Shown here: one piece after another, positions 1 to 8,410 of the stretch
Layout of the letters: each line of letters begins with the position of its first letter
How positions within the stretch are numbered: the first letter of the stretch is position 1
Assembly (NCBI RefSeq): GCF_014655295.1
Contig: NZ_BNBI01000008.1
Location: forward strand, 62,001 to 126,000
Length of the DNA: 64,000 bases
Source: Streptomyces fumanus
GTDB taxonomy: Bacteria; Actinomycetota; Actinomycetes; Streptomycetales; Streptomycetaceae
Reading direction: 5' to 3'
Notes under the pieces: generated by a model
What the model saw: only the letters and a program-made list of their open reading frames with translations
Databases searched by the model: none
Told to the model about the DNA's origin: nothing
Position numbers and translations under genes: made by a program

Positions 1-665
1 GCGAGGACACCCTGGACCTGCGCCTGCCCGACGACTTCTTCGCGCTCCCGCCGTCACCGGACACCGTCTTCGGCGGCTCACGGGACCGCGGTGACGACCT
101 GCTCGACCGTGTGGCCGACTGGGGGCCGACCTCCACACCCGCGGGGGTGTTCCACCTCGTTCCGGTCCGCGTCGAACAGGACCTGCCGCTCATCAGCCGG
201 TGGATGAACGACCCGATCGTCGCCGAGTTCTGGGAACTGACCGGACCGCCGAGCGTCACCGAGGAACACGTCCGGGCACAGCTCGCCGGTGACGGACGCA
301 GCGTTCCGTGTATCGGCGCACTGGACGGCACGCCGATGAGCTACTGGGAGATCTACCGGGCCGACCTCGACCCACTGGCCCGGCACTGCCCGATCCGACC
401 TCATGACACCGGCATCCACCTCCTCATCGGCGATGCGGGGGACCGCGGGCGCGGACTGGGCAGCACCTTGATCAGGGCCGTCGCCGACCTCGTACTGGAC
501 AAGCGGTACACCTGCGCACGCGTTCTCGCAGAACCCGATCTCCGCAACACCCCCTCCATCACCGCCTTCCTCAACGCCGGCTTCCGGCTCTGTGCCGAGG
601 TCGAACTGCCGGCCAAGCGCGCCGCCCTCATGGTCCGAGACCGCCCTCCGCGTCATCTGCCGTAG
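1..665 (+). CDS. GNAT acetyltransferase, siderophore IucB/MbtK type (5' truncated)
   Basis: The reading frame is open from base 3 to the stop at 663-665, so the gene starts outside the window and at least 220 residues are present. The motif FHLVPVRVEQDLPLISRWMN followed by a FWELTGP segment, and the acetyl-CoA loop GDRGRGLGSTLI, are typical of the IucB/RhbD/MbtK branch of GNAT enzymes, which acylate the N6-hydroxylysine or similar hydroxamate precursors of siderophores in the cytoplasm. A GTG at 111 is an internal valine rather than a start, because conserved-looking sequence continues upstream. The rest of the siderophore locus would lie to the left. The acyl donor and substrate cannot be read from this fragment. 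Confidence 0.8.
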   Translation, partial: EDTLDLRLPDDFFALPPSPDTVFGGSRDRGDDLLDRVADWGPTSTPAGVFHLVPVRVEQDLPLISRWMNDPIVAEFWELTGPPSVTEEHVRAQLAGDGRSVPCIGALDGTPMSYWEIYRADLDPLARHCPIRPHDTGIHLLIGDAGDRGRGLGSTLIRAVADLVLDKRYTCARVLAEPDLRNTPSITAFLNAGFRLCAEVELPAKRAALMVRDRPPRHLP

Positions 666-1027
666 TGCGGTGCCGCGGGGAGCAGCACCATCACTTCTGG
701 TACACCGCTCGCGCCGCAGCGGTTCCCACCCGCGCGGCTCATAATTCGCCGGGCTTTCTCCAGCCCCTCCCGCCCCCTGCCCGGGCGCCCTCCCGGTCCC
801 CTCCGCCCTTCTGCACCCGCGCCTCCGCTCCTCGCATCCCGCCCCTCCGCCCCTCCGCCCCTCCGTCAAGGAGCGCCTCCCATTGACCCCGCCTCCGGCC
901 CCTACGCCTCCCCCGGCCCCGCACCCTCCAGCCCCGCATCAGCCGGCCCCTGACCCACCGCCCCCCCCACCCTTCCGCCCCGCACCCGCCATCGATCCGC
1001 CTCCCCACCTCCCCGGTGATCGCACGA
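666..1027. other. Non-coding, pyrimidine-rich spacer
   Basis: No convincing gene is seen here. From about 740 to 1010 the top strand is almost entirely C and T (runs of CCCCTCCGCC-type repeats), a strong strand asymmetry. Open frames across it lack the codon bias of neighbouring genes. The promoter of the following helicase begins at 1028. Confidence 0.6.
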
Positions 1028-1050
1028 TTGTCAGTGCAGGGCCGTAGGGT
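1028..1050 (+). promoter_or_regulatory. RecA_NDp (PafBC-type) promoter of the DinG-like helicase
   Basis: TTGTCAGTG at 1028-1036 is followed by exactly 8 bp and then TAGGGT at 1045-1050. This is the consensus geometry of the mycobacterial RecA_NDp promoter (TTGTCRGTG, N8, TAnnnT), which is activated by PafBC on DNA damage independently of LexA. The ATG lies 9 nt after the hexamer, so the transcript is probably leaderless or nearly so. The use by PafBC in this organism is inferred. Confidence 0.75.
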
Positions 1051-1059
1051 GGTCGCGCT

Positions 1060-3036
1060 ATGACGAAGCCCTCACTCCCCGAACTCCTGCATGCCGCCGT
1101 CACCGCTGTCGGCGGCACGGAGCGCCCCGGCCAGGTGGCCATGGCCGAAGCCGTCGCGGAGGCGATCGACGACGGCTCCCATCTGCTGGTCCAGGCCGGC
1201 ACCGGCACCGGCAAGTCGCTCGGTTACCTCGTGCCCGCGCTGGCCCAGGGAGAGCGGGTCGTCGTCGCGACCGCCACCCTGGCCCTGCAGCGGCAGCTCG
1301 TCGAGCGGGACCTGCCGCGCACGGTGGACGCCCTGCACCCGCTGCTGCGCCGCCGCCCGGAGTTCGCCATGCTCAAGGGCAGATCGAACTACCTGTGTCT
1401 GCACCGTCTGCACGAGGGCGTTCCGCAGGACGAGGAAGAGGGGCTCTTCGACCAGTTCGAGGCCGCCGCCCCCAGCAGCAAACTGGGCCAGGACCTGCTG
1501 CGCATGCGCGACTGGGCCGACGAGACCGAGACCGGTGACCGGGACGACCTCACGCCCGGTGTCTCCGACCGGGCCTGGTCGCAGGTGTCGGTGTCCTCGC
1601 GGGAGTGCCTGGGCGCCTCGAAGTGCGCCTACGGCGCCGAGTGCTTCGCCGAGATGGCCCGGGAGCGCGCCAAGCTCTCCGAGGTCGTCGTCACCAACCA
1701 CGCGCTGCTCGCCATCGACGCCATCGAGGGCGCCCCGGTCCTCCCGCAGCACGAGGTGCTGATCGTCGACGAGGCGCACGAGCTGGTCTCCCGGGTCACC
1801 GGCGTCGCCACCGGCGAGCTCACTCCCGGCCAGGTCAACCGCGCGGTGCGCCGGTCGGCGAAGCTCGTCAACGAAAAGGCCGCCGACCAGCTCCAGACCG
1901 CCTCCGAGGGCTTCGAACGGCTGATGGAGCTGGCGCTGCCCGGCCGGCTGGAGGAGATCCCGGAGGACCTCGGCTACGCGCTGATGGCGCTGCGCGACGC
2001 CTGCCGCACGGTGATCTCCGCGATCGGCGCCACCCGCGACAAGTCCGTGCAGGACGAGGACGCGGTCCGCAAGCAGGCGCTGGCCTCCGTGGAGAACGTG
2101 CACGACGTGGCGGAGCGCATCGTGAACGGCTCGGAGTGGGACGTCGTCTGGTACGAGCGGCACGACCGCTTCGGAGCCTCCTTGCGGGTGGCGCCCATGT
2201 CCGTCTCCGGCCTGCTGCGGGAGAAGCTCTTCTCCGACCGCTCGGTCATCCTGACCTCGGCCACCCTGAAGCTGGGCGGCGACTTCAACGGTGTGGGCGC
2301 CTCCCTGGGACTCGCCCCGGAAGGCACCCAGGGGGACGACGTCCCGCAGTGGAAGGGCATCGACGTCGGTTCACCGTTCGACTACCGCAGACAGGGCATC
2401 CTGTACGTCGCCAAGCACCTGGCCCGCCCCGCGCGGGACGGCGACCGCGCCGACATGCTCGACGAGCTGACCGAGTTGATCCAGGCGGCCGGGGGGCGCA
2501 CGCTGGGGCTGTTCTCGTCGATGCGGGCGGCCCAGATGGCCGCCGAGGACCTGCGCTCCCGTATCCCCGAGTTCCCCATCCTCCTCCAGGGCGAGGAGAC
2601 CCTGGGCGAGCTGATCAAGAACTTCGCCGCCGACCCGAAGACCTGCCTGTTCGGCACCCTGTCGCTCTGGCAGGGCGTCGACGTACCGGGCCCGAGCTGC
2701 CAGCTCGTCGTCATGGACAAGATCCCGTTCCCGCGCCCCGACGACCCCTTGATGAGCGCCCGGCAGAAGGCGGTGGAGGAGGCCGGCGGCAACGGCTTCA
2801 TGGCGGTCGCCGCCACCCACGCCGCGCTGCTGATGGCCCAGGGCGCGGGCCGTCTCGTCCGGGCGTCCGGTGACCGGGGAGTCGTCGCCGTGCTGGACCC
2901 GCGCCTGGCGACGGCCCGCTACGGGAGCTATCTCAAGGCGTCGCTGCCGGACTTCTGGTACACCACCGACCGCAACCAGGTACGGAAGTCGCTGGCCGCC
3001 ATCGACGCGGCGGCCCGGCAGGCGGAGGCCGGCTGA
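1060..3036 (+). CDS. DinG/XPD-type ATP-dependent DNA helicase
   Basis: This 658-residue protein is a superfamily 2 5'-3' helicase of the DinG/XPD group, expected to unwind damaged or D-loop/R-loop DNA. Walker A (AGTGTGKS) is at residues 46-53 and the DEAH box at 237-240. Cysteines 113, 183, 189 and 195 match the four ligands of the XPD/DinG iron-sulfur cluster. A C-terminal helicase domain carries TSATL and the late motif GAGRLVRASGDRG. The ATG is chosen because the -10 hexamer ends 9 nt upstream and no Shine-Dalgarno is present. It stands alone between a siderophore gene and convergent lexA and is controlled by a damage-type promoter, which supports a repair role. Family assignment is firm; the precise substrate is not known. 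Confidence 0.9.
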   Translation: MTKPSLPELLHAAVTAVGGTERPGQVAMAEAVAEAIDDGSHLLVQAGTGTGKSLGYLVPALAQGERVVVATATLALQRQLVERDLPRTVDALHPLLRRRPEFAMLKGRSNYLCLHRLHEGVPQDEEEGLFDQFEAAAPSSKLGQDLLRMRDWADETETGDRDDLTPGVSDRAWSQVSVSSRECLGASKCAYGAECFAEMARERAKLSEVVVTNHALLAIDAIEGAPVLPQHEVLIVDEAHELVSRVTGVATGELTPGQVNRAVRRSAKLVNEKAADQLQTASEGFERLMELALPGRLEEIPEDLGYALMALRDACRTVISAIGATRDKSVQDEDAVRKQALASVENVHDVAERIVNGSEWDVVWYERHDRFGASLRVAPMSVSGLLREKLFSDRSVILTSATLKLGGDFNGVGASLGLAPEGTQGDDVPQWKGIDVGSPFDYRRQGILYVAKHLARPARDGDRADMLDELTELIQAAGGRTLGLFSSMRAAQMAAEDLRSRIPEFPILLQGEETLGELIKNFAADPKTCLFGTLSLWQGVDVPGPSCQLVVMDKIPFPRPDDPLMSARQKAVEEAGGNGFMAVAATHAALLMAQGAGRLVRASGDRGVVAVLDPRLATARYGSYLKASLPDFWYTTDRNQVRKSLAAIDAAARQAEAG

Positions 3037-3041
3037 TCGGT

Positions 3042-3075
3042 GGCTGGTCTGACGCGGCGCAGCGCCAGACCAGCC
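3042..3075 (+). terminator. Hairpin after the DinG-like gene
   Basis: GGCTGGTCTG (3042-3051) and CAGACCAGCC (3066-3075) form a perfect 10-bp stem just downstream of the helicase stop codon. It has no T tract, as is common for GC-rich actinobacterial terminators. Confidence 0.65.
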
Positions 3076-3132
3076 GCCGATCCTGCGGCCGCCCGCTCCG
3101 GGGCCCGGCTCCGTGGCCCGGCGGACAGCACA

Positions 3133-3166
3133 GGGCCCCGGAACCGGCGCAGAGGTCCCGGGGCCC
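3133..3166 (-). terminator. Hairpin after lexA
   Basis: GGGCCCCGG (3133-3141) pairs perfectly with CCGGGGCCC (3158-3166). It sits downstream of the lexA stop and between convergent genes, so it can serve both directions. Confidence 0.55.
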
Positions 3167-3211
3167 GGTCAGGGCGGCGGACGTCCCGTACGGGCCCGCC
3201 CGCCGTGCCGC

Positions 3212-3991
3212 TCAGACGCGGCGCAGTACGGCCACCACCTTGCCGAGGATCGTCGCGTCGTCGCCGGGGATCGGCTCGTACGCCGCGTTGTGCGGGAGCA
3301 GCCAGACGTGGCCGTCCTCGCGCTTGAAGCGCTTCACGGTGGCCTCGCCGTCGAGCATCGCGGCCACGATGTCGCCGTTCTCGGCGACCGGCTGGCGGCG
3401 GACGGTGACCCAGTCACCGTCGCAGATGGCGGCCTCGATCATCGAGTCGCCGACGACCTTGAGGACGAACAGCTCGCCGTCGCCGACGAGCTGCCGGGGC
3501 AGGGGGAACACGTCCTCGACGGACTCTTCGGCGAGGATCGGGCCGCCGGCCGCGATGCGCCCGACGAGCGGTACGTACGACGCGGCGGGCTTGCCCGCGG
3601 TGTCCGTGGGCTGCACGGAGGCGGCCTGGTCGGAGCCGCGCACCTCGTAGGCGCGCGGGCGGTGCGGATCGCGGCGCAGGAAGCCCTTGCGCTCCAGCGC
3701 CATGAGCTGGTGAGCGACGGAGGACGTGCTGGAGAGGCCGACGGCCTGGCCGATCTCCCGCATCGACGGCGGGTAGCCCCGGCGCTGGACGGAGTCCCGG
3801 ATGACTTCGATCACCCTGCGCTGGCGATCGGTGAGTCCGGAACTGTCCGCCCGGATGCCTGGAGGTCGCCCTGGCAGGGAGCGCTTGGGCCCCTCAGGGT
3901 TCGTGGCTTCGTTCATCGCATGCACCGGCTCAAGTCGGCCCGGGGAGCGGTCCTGGGCGGTGATGGTGGCACTGTCTGCGGTGGTGGTCAC
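3212..3991 (-). CDS. lexA: LexA, SOS-response repressor/autoprotease
   Basis: This 259-residue protein is LexA, which represses DNA-damage genes and self-cleaves on RecA-ssDNA filaments. The N-terminal winged HTH runs from about residue 55 to 110, with the recognition helix near 76-98. The C-terminal S24 peptidase domain has the cleavage site Ala148-Gly149 in the AAGG motif, nucleophile Ser183 (GDSM) and general base Lys220 (ATVKR). The GTG at 3991 is chosen because GAGAGGGG lies 6-13 nt upstream. A longer frame to 4060 would read through this ribosome site and the SOS box. The gene is convergent with the DinG-like helicase and divergent from nrdR. It is very probably autoregulated through the box at 4051-4066. 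Confidence 0.97.
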   Translation of the reverse strand: MTTTADSATITAQDRSPGRLEPVHAMNEATNPEGPKRSLPGRPPGIRADSSGLTDRQRRVIEVIRDSVQRRGYPPSMREIGQAVGLSSTSSVAHQLMALERKGFLRRDPHRPRAYEVRGSDQAASVQPTDTAGKPAASYVPLVGRIAAGGPILAEESVEDVFPLPRQLVGDGELFVLKVVGDSMIEAAICDGDWVTVRRQPVAENGDIVAAMLDGEATVKRFKREDGHVWLLPHNAAYEPIPGDDATILGKVVAVLRRV

Positions 3992-4050
3992 GTCGGCCCC
4001 TCTCGATGGTCTCCCTGCTGCACAACGGTAGATGCTTTCGAAAGGTTGCG

Positions 4051-4066
4051 CCAAACACACGTTCGA
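4051..4066 (-). promoter_or_regulatory. SOS box (LexA operator) of lexA
   Basis: On the minus strand the site reads TCGAACGTGTGTTTGG. It matches the actinobacterial LexA operator TCGAAC-N4-GTTCGA, with the right half-site degenerate. TTGG at its end starts a plausible -35 (TTGGCG) followed 18 bp later by TACCGT, so bound LexA would block RNA polymerase. Confidence 0.8.
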
Positions 4067-4557
4067 GTGAAAAACCGCGAAATGCCTGCCGGGATCAAGT
4101 CTCCAGGTGTATGGCTACCGGGGACCGACGGACAAAAGGGTCTATTGCTACTCTTCACCGCCGGGGTGGCCACCTCGTGGGTTGTTGCCCCAGTCTGCCA
4201 TCCGGTGTCCCGTCCGGCGGGGACCGGTCCCCATCTGTGCGGGAGTCCCACGTCCCCTCCTCGCGGCGCCCACGGTATCTCCGTATGTGTCGCGGGACGC
4301 GGCTTGGGTAGCGCGCGTGCCGTGTCGATTCGCGGATGTACACGCCCGGCGTGCCCCGTGGAACACCCCGCGCGCACGCGCGCGTGGCCCTGTTACGGGC
4401 GCCTTCCCGGCACCCCGGCGGGCGCCCCGCCGCGTCCCGCGCGGGGCCCGGACGGTGGTCCCGGACGGCCGTACCCCTGTTCGCCGGGGCGAACGGGCCC
4501 GGCGGTGCGAGCGTGACGGGCGCGACACGCGTGATGGCGTGGATGTATGGGCCAGTC
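4067..4557. other. lexA-nrdR intergenic region
   Basis: This spacer of about 490 bp separates the lexA operator from the NrdR boxes. It holds several overlapping open frames on both strands without coding bias. Bases 4080-4170 are less GC-rich than the surroundings and 4370-4500 are GC-rich with alternating CGCG runs. I see no gene or RNA that I can name. Confidence 0.5.
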
Positions 4558-4558
4558 C

Positions 4559-4602
4559 CCACATCTAGTGGTTGGATTGCATCCGTGGCCCACAAGTTGT
4601 GG
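4559..4602 (+). promoter_or_regulatory. Paired NrdR boxes upstream of nrdRJ
   Basis: Two 13-bp palindromes, CCACATCTAGTGG (4559-4571) and CCACAAGTTGTGG (4590-4602), have centres exactly 31 bp apart, three helical turns. This is the arrangement known for NrdR operators of ribonucleotide reductase genes. The second box overlaps a possible -35 (TTGTGG) with TATGAC 19 bp downstream, so binding would repress nrdRJ when deoxyribonucleotides are abundant. Confidence 0.8.
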
Positions 4603-4711
4603 TGACCCGGGTCCTGGGGCCTATGACGATCGCCTATGCTTGGGGCTGCTTCGAGGGGCCTGAGCGGCCTGTCGAGGCTATTGAGTCTGCTGTGAGGAGG
4701 GTTGGGAGTTC

Positions 4712-5263
4712 ATGCACTGCCCCTTCTGCAGGCACCCCGACAGCCGGGTCGTCGACAGCCGTACGACCGACGACGGCACGTCGATCCGCAGGCGCCGCCA
4801 GTGCCCTGACTGCTCCCGTCGGTTCACGACCGTGGAGACCTGCTCGCTGATGGTGATCAAGCGGTCCGGGGTCACCGAACCGTTCAGCCGCACCAAGATC
4901 ATCAACGGCGTGCGCAAGGCGTGTCAGGGCCGGCCCGTCACGGAGGACGCGCTCGCCCAGCTCGGCCAGCGGGTCGAGGAGGCCGTGCGGGCCACCGGAA
5001 GCGCCGAGCTGACCACCCACGACGTGGGGCTGGCCATACTCGGTCCGCTGCAGGAGCTGGACCTGGTGGCCTATCTGCGGTTCGCCTCGGTCTACCGGGC
5101 GTTCGATTCGCTCGAGGACTTCGAGGCCGCCATCGCGGAGCTCAGGGAAGTGACGGGACCACCCGGCGGCGACGGCGACGAGGCCGGCGCGGGGGGCCAG
5201 GAAGACGACCGCGGGCCGGGAGGGGCGACGCACGTCCCCGAGCCCGCGGGTGCCGCCGACTGA
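4712..5263 (+). CDS. nrdR: NrdR, ATP/dATP-sensing repressor of ribonucleotide reductase genes
   Basis: This 183-residue protein has the NrdR layout. An N-terminal zinc ribbon uses Cys3, Cys6, Cys31 and Cys34 (MHCPFC and QCPDC), and an ATP-cone domain follows at about 45-135, which binds ATP or dATP and sets DNA binding. The last 40 residues are an acidic, glycine-rich tail longer than the roughly 150 residues usual for the family. The ATG is preceded by GAGGAGG-type sequence. It is the first gene of the nrdR-nrdJ unit and lies behind its own operator pair, so feedback on both genes is expected. Confidence 0.95.
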   Translation: MHCPFCRHPDSRVVDSRTTDDGTSIRRRRQCPDCSRRFTTVETCSLMVIKRSGVTEPFSRTKIINGVRKACQGRPVTEDALAQLGQRVEEAVRATGSAELTTHDVGLAILGPLQELDLVAYLRFASVYRAFDSLEDFEAAIAELREVTGPPGGDGDEAGAGGQEDDRGPGGATHVPEPAGAAD

Positions 5264-5322
5264 CCGGCGGGCCGGACCGGACGCAGGACCGGACCCGGCC
5301 GGGCGGCGGCGAGGAGAAGACC

Positions 5323-5354
5323 TGTCGCGGGCGGCGCGCGAGGTGCCCGCGACA
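5323..5354 (+). other. Hairpin between nrdR and nrdJ
   Basis: TGTCGCGGGC (5323-5332) pairs perfectly with GCCCGCGACA (5345-5354) around a 12-nt loop in the 161-bp gap before nrdJ. It could be a partial terminator or a processing and stability element that sets the nrdJ to nrdR ratio. No T tract follows. Confidence 0.5.
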
Positions 5355-5424
5355 TCAGACAGAACACCGTGCCACGGGAACATCGGGGCACTTCAGGGCG
5401 TTTACGCCCGTACAGGGAGGCGGC

Positions 5425-8313
5425 ATGACAGAGACGGCGAGCGGTCCGGCACGGAGTTCCCGCGCCAAGGGCACGAAGGCGAGCAAGGGGCTCCAGGTCG
5501 AGCGCATCCACACCACTCCCGGGATCCACCCCTACGACGAGGTGTCCTGGGAGCGTCGTGACGTCGTCATGACCAACTGGCGCGACGGCTCGGTCAACTT
5601 CGAGCAGCGCGGCGTCGAGTTCCCCGACTTCTGGTCGGTGAACGCGGTCAACATCGTCACCAGCAAGTACTTCCGCGGGGCCGTCGGCACCCCGCAGCGC
5701 GAGACCAGCCTCCGGCAGTTGATCGACCGCATCGTGAAGACGTACCGGAAGGCCGGCGAGGACTACAAGTACTTCGCCTCGCCCGCCGACGCCGAGATCT
5801 TCGAGCACGAGCTGGCGTACGCCCTCCTGCACCAGATCTTCAGCTTCAACAGCCCCGTCTGGTTCAACGTGGGCACGCCCCAGCCGCAGCAGGTCTCCGC
5901 CTGCTTCATCCTGTCCGTCGACGACTCCATGGAGTCGATCCTCGACTGGTACAAGGAAGAGGGCATGATCTTCAAGGGCGGCTCCGGCGCCGGCCTGAAC
6001 CTCTCCCGGATCCGCTCCTCCAAGGAGCTGCTGTCCTCCGGCGGCAACGCCTCCGGCCCGGTCTCCTTCATGCGGGGCGCCGACGCCTCCGCCGGAACGA
6101 TCAAGTCCGGTGGCGCCACCCGCCGTGCCGCCAAGATGGTCATCCTGGACGTCGACCACCCGGACGTCGAGGACTTCATCGAGACCAAGGTCAAGGAAGA
6201 GGAGAAGATCCGCGCCCTGCGCGACGCGGGCTTCGACATGGACCTGGGCGGCGACGACATCACGTCCGTCCAGTACCAGAACGCCAACAACTCGGTCCGG
6301 GTCAACGACGAGTTCATGACCGCGGTGCAGCAGGGCGGCAAGTTCGGCCTGCGCGCCCGGATGACCGGCGAGGTCATCGAGGAGGTCGACGCCAAGTCCC
6401 TCTTCCGCAAGATGGCCGAGGCCGCCTGGGCCTGCGCCGACCCCGGCATCCAGTACGACGACACCATCAACCACTGGCACACCTGCCCGGAGTCCGGCCG
6501 GATCAACGGCTCCAACCCGTGCAGCGAGTACATGCACCTGGACAACACGTCCTGCAACCTGGCCTCGCTGAACCTGATGAAGTTCCTCAAGGACGACGGC
6601 AAGGGCAACCAGTCCTTCGAGGCCGACCGCTTCCAGAAGGTCGTCGAGCTGGTCATCACCGCGATGGACATCTCGATCTGCTTCGCGGACTTCCCCACCG
6701 AGAAGATCGGCGAGAACACCCGCGCCTTCCGCCAGCTCGGCATCGGCTACGCCAACCTCGGCGCCCTGCTGATGGCCACCGGCCACGCCTACGACTCCGA
6801 CGGCGGCCGCGCCCTCGCCGGCGCCATCACCTCCCTGATGACCGGCACGGCCTACCGCCGCTCCGCCGAGCTGGCCGCGGTCGTCGGCCCGTACGACGGC
6901 TACGCCCGCAACGCCGACGCCCACAAGCGCGTCATGAAGCAGCACGCCGACGCCAACGGCGCGGCCGTCCGCATGGACGACCTCGACACCCCGGTGTGGG
7001 CCGCGGCCACCGAGGCATGGCAGGACGTGCTGCGCCTCGGCGAGAAGAACGGATTCCGCAACTCCCAGGCGTCCGTCCTCGCCCCGACCGGCACCATCGG
7101 CTTGGCGATGTCCTGCGACACCACCGGTGTCGAGCCCGACCTCGCGCTGGTCAAGTTCAAGAAGCTGGTCGGCGGCGGCTCGATGCAGATCGTCAACGGC
7201 ACCGTCCCGCAGGCCCTGCGCCGCCTGGGCTACCAGGAGGAGCAGATCGAGGCGATCGTCGCCCACATCGCCGAGAACGGCAACGTGATCGACGCCCCCG
7301 GTCTCAAGCAGGAGCACTACGAGGTGTTCGACTGCGCCATGGGCGAGCGGGCCATCTCCCCGATGGGCCACGTCCGCATGATGGCCGCGATCCAGCCGTG
7401 GATCTCCGGCGCCATCTCCAAGACGGTCAACATGCCGGAGTCGGCGACCGTCGAGGAGGTCGAGGAGATCTACTTCGAGGCGTGGAAGCTCGGCGTCAAG
7501 GCGCTCGCGATCTACCGCGACAACTGCAAGGTCGGCCAGCCGCTCTCCGCCAAGACGAAGGACTCCAAGGAGGAGAAGGCCGAGGCGCCCGCCGCCGTCG
7601 AGGCCAAGGTCGAGAAGGTCGTCGAGTACCGCCCGGTCCGCAAGCGGCTCCCGAAGGGACGTCCCGGCATCACCACCTCCTTCACCGTCGGTGGCGCCGA
7701 GGGCTACATGACCGCCAACTCCTACCCGGACGACGGTCTCGGTGAGGTCTTCCTGAAGATGTCCAAGCAGGGCTCGACCCTCGCGGGCATGATGGACGCC
7801 TTCTCCATCGCGGTCTCCGTCGGCCTCCAGTACGGCGTGCCGCTGGAGACGTACGTCTCGAAGTTCACCAACATGCGCTTCGAGCCGGCCGGCATGACGG
7901 ACGACCCGGACGTGCGGATGGCGCAGTCGATCGTCGACTACATCTTCCGCCGCCTGGCGCTGGACTTCCTGCCGTTCGAGACGCGCTCCGCGCTCGGCAT
8001 CCACTCCGCCGAGGAGCGCCAGCGGCACCTGGAGACCGGTTCGTACGAGCCGTCCGACGACGAGGTCGACGTCGAGGGCCTGGCCCAGTCGGCGCCGCGC
8101 GCCCAGGAGCTGAAGGCCGTCGCCACGCCGAAGGCCGAGGCCGAGGTGGCCAAGCCCGCTCCCAAGGAGGCGCACACCAGCGCCGAGCTGGTGGAGATGC
8201 AGTTGGGCATCCAGGCCGACGCCCCGCTGTGCTTCTCCTGCGGCACGAAGATGCAGCGCGCTGGCTCCTGCTACATCTGCGAGGGCTGCGGCTCGACCAG
8301 CGGTTGTAGCTGA
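5425..8313 (+). CDS. nrdJ: NrdJ, adenosylcobalamin-dependent (class II) ribonucleotide reductase
   Basis: This 962-residue enzyme reduces ribonucleotides to deoxyribonucleotides with a cobalamin-generated thiyl radical and needs no oxygen or second subunit. The active-site loop NPCSE places Asn364, Cys366 and Glu368. The finger and barrel motifs GGSGAGLNLSRIRS and LAPTGTIGLAMSCDT are intact. The C-terminal tail has a CFSC-x10-CYICEGC cysteine cluster thought to carry redox thiols or zinc. The ATG at 5425 follows AGGGAGG, whereas the open frame upstream of it overlaps nrdR. It is the second gene of the nrdRJ operon and ends at a very strong palindromic terminator. Confidence 0.97.
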   Translation: MTETASGPARSSRAKGTKASKGLQVERIHTTPGIHPYDEVSWERRDVVMTNWRDGSVNFEQRGVEFPDFWSVNAVNIVTSKYFRGAVGTPQRETSLRQLIDRIVKTYRKAGEDYKYFASPADAEIFEHELAYALLHQIFSFNSPVWFNVGTPQPQQVSACFILSVDDSMESILDWYKEEGMIFKGGSGAGLNLSRIRSSKELLSSGGNASGPVSFMRGADASAGTIKSGGATRRAAKMVILDVDHPDVEDFIETKVKEEEKIRALRDAGFDMDLGGDDITSVQYQNANNSVRVNDEFMTAVQQGGKFGLRARMTGEVIEEVDAKSLFRKMAEAAWACADPGIQYDDTINHWHTCPESGRINGSNPCSEYMHLDNTSCNLASLNLMKFLKDDGKGNQSFEADRFQKVVELVITAMDISICFADFPTEKIGENTRAFRQLGIGYANLGALLMATGHAYDSDGGRALAGAITSLMTGTAYRRSAELAAVVGPYDGYARNADAHKRVMKQHADANGAAVRMDDLDTPVWAAATEAWQDVLRLGEKNGFRNSQASVLAPTGTIGLAMSCDTTGVEPDLALVKFKKLVGGGSMQIVNGTVPQALRRLGYQEEQIEAIVAHIAENGNVIDAPGLKQEHYEVFDCAMGERAISPMGHVRMMAAIQPWISGAISKTVNMPESATVEEVEEIYFEAWKLGVKALAIYRDNCKVGQPLSAKTKDSKEEKAEAPAAVEAKVEKVVEYRPVRKRLPKGRPGITTSFTVGGAEGYMTANSYPDDGLGEVFLKMSKQGSTLAGMMDAFSIAVSVGLQYGVPLETYVSKFTNMRFEPAGMTDDPDVRMAQSIVDYIFRRLALDFLPFETRSALGIHSAEERQRHLETGSYEPSDDEVDVEGLAQSAPRAQELKAVATPKAEAEVAKPAPKEAHTSAELVEMQLGIQADAPLCFSCGTKMQRAGSCYICEGCGSTSGCS

Positions 8314-8314
8314 C

Positions 8315-8359
8315 GCTCAGCACTCATGAGTGCTCAGCACCCCTGAGTGCTCAGCACAT
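8315..8359. repeat. Short direct/inverted repeats after nrdJ
   Basis: CTCAGCAC occurs three times (8316-8323, 8333-8340, 8350-8357). The block AGCACTCATGAGTGCT is a perfect 16-bp palindrome and TGAGTGCTCAGCAC recurs right after it. The array directly abuts the terminator palindrome. Confidence 0.6.
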
Positions 8360-8401
8360 ATGAGTAAGGGGCGCCGACCATGGTCGGCGCCCCTTACTCA
8401 T
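8360..8401 (+). terminator. 42-bp perfect palindrome terminating nrdJ and the TerD gene
   Basis: Bases 8360-8380 and 8381-8401 are exact reverse complements (arm ATGAGTAAGGGGCGCCGACCA). The palindrome has no unpaired loop and lies 10 bp from the stop of the convergent TerD-like gene, so it works as a bidirectional terminator. It has no poly-T. Confidence 0.8.
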
Positions 8402-8410
8402 GCGGCGGGT

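Noticed and set aside
5092..8175. 1027-codon open frame on the minus strand opposite nrdJ
   Set aside because: Long antisense frames are normal in high-GC genes; composition is dominated by reverse-complement bias (Leu/Val/Gly/Arg/Asp) and no motif is found.
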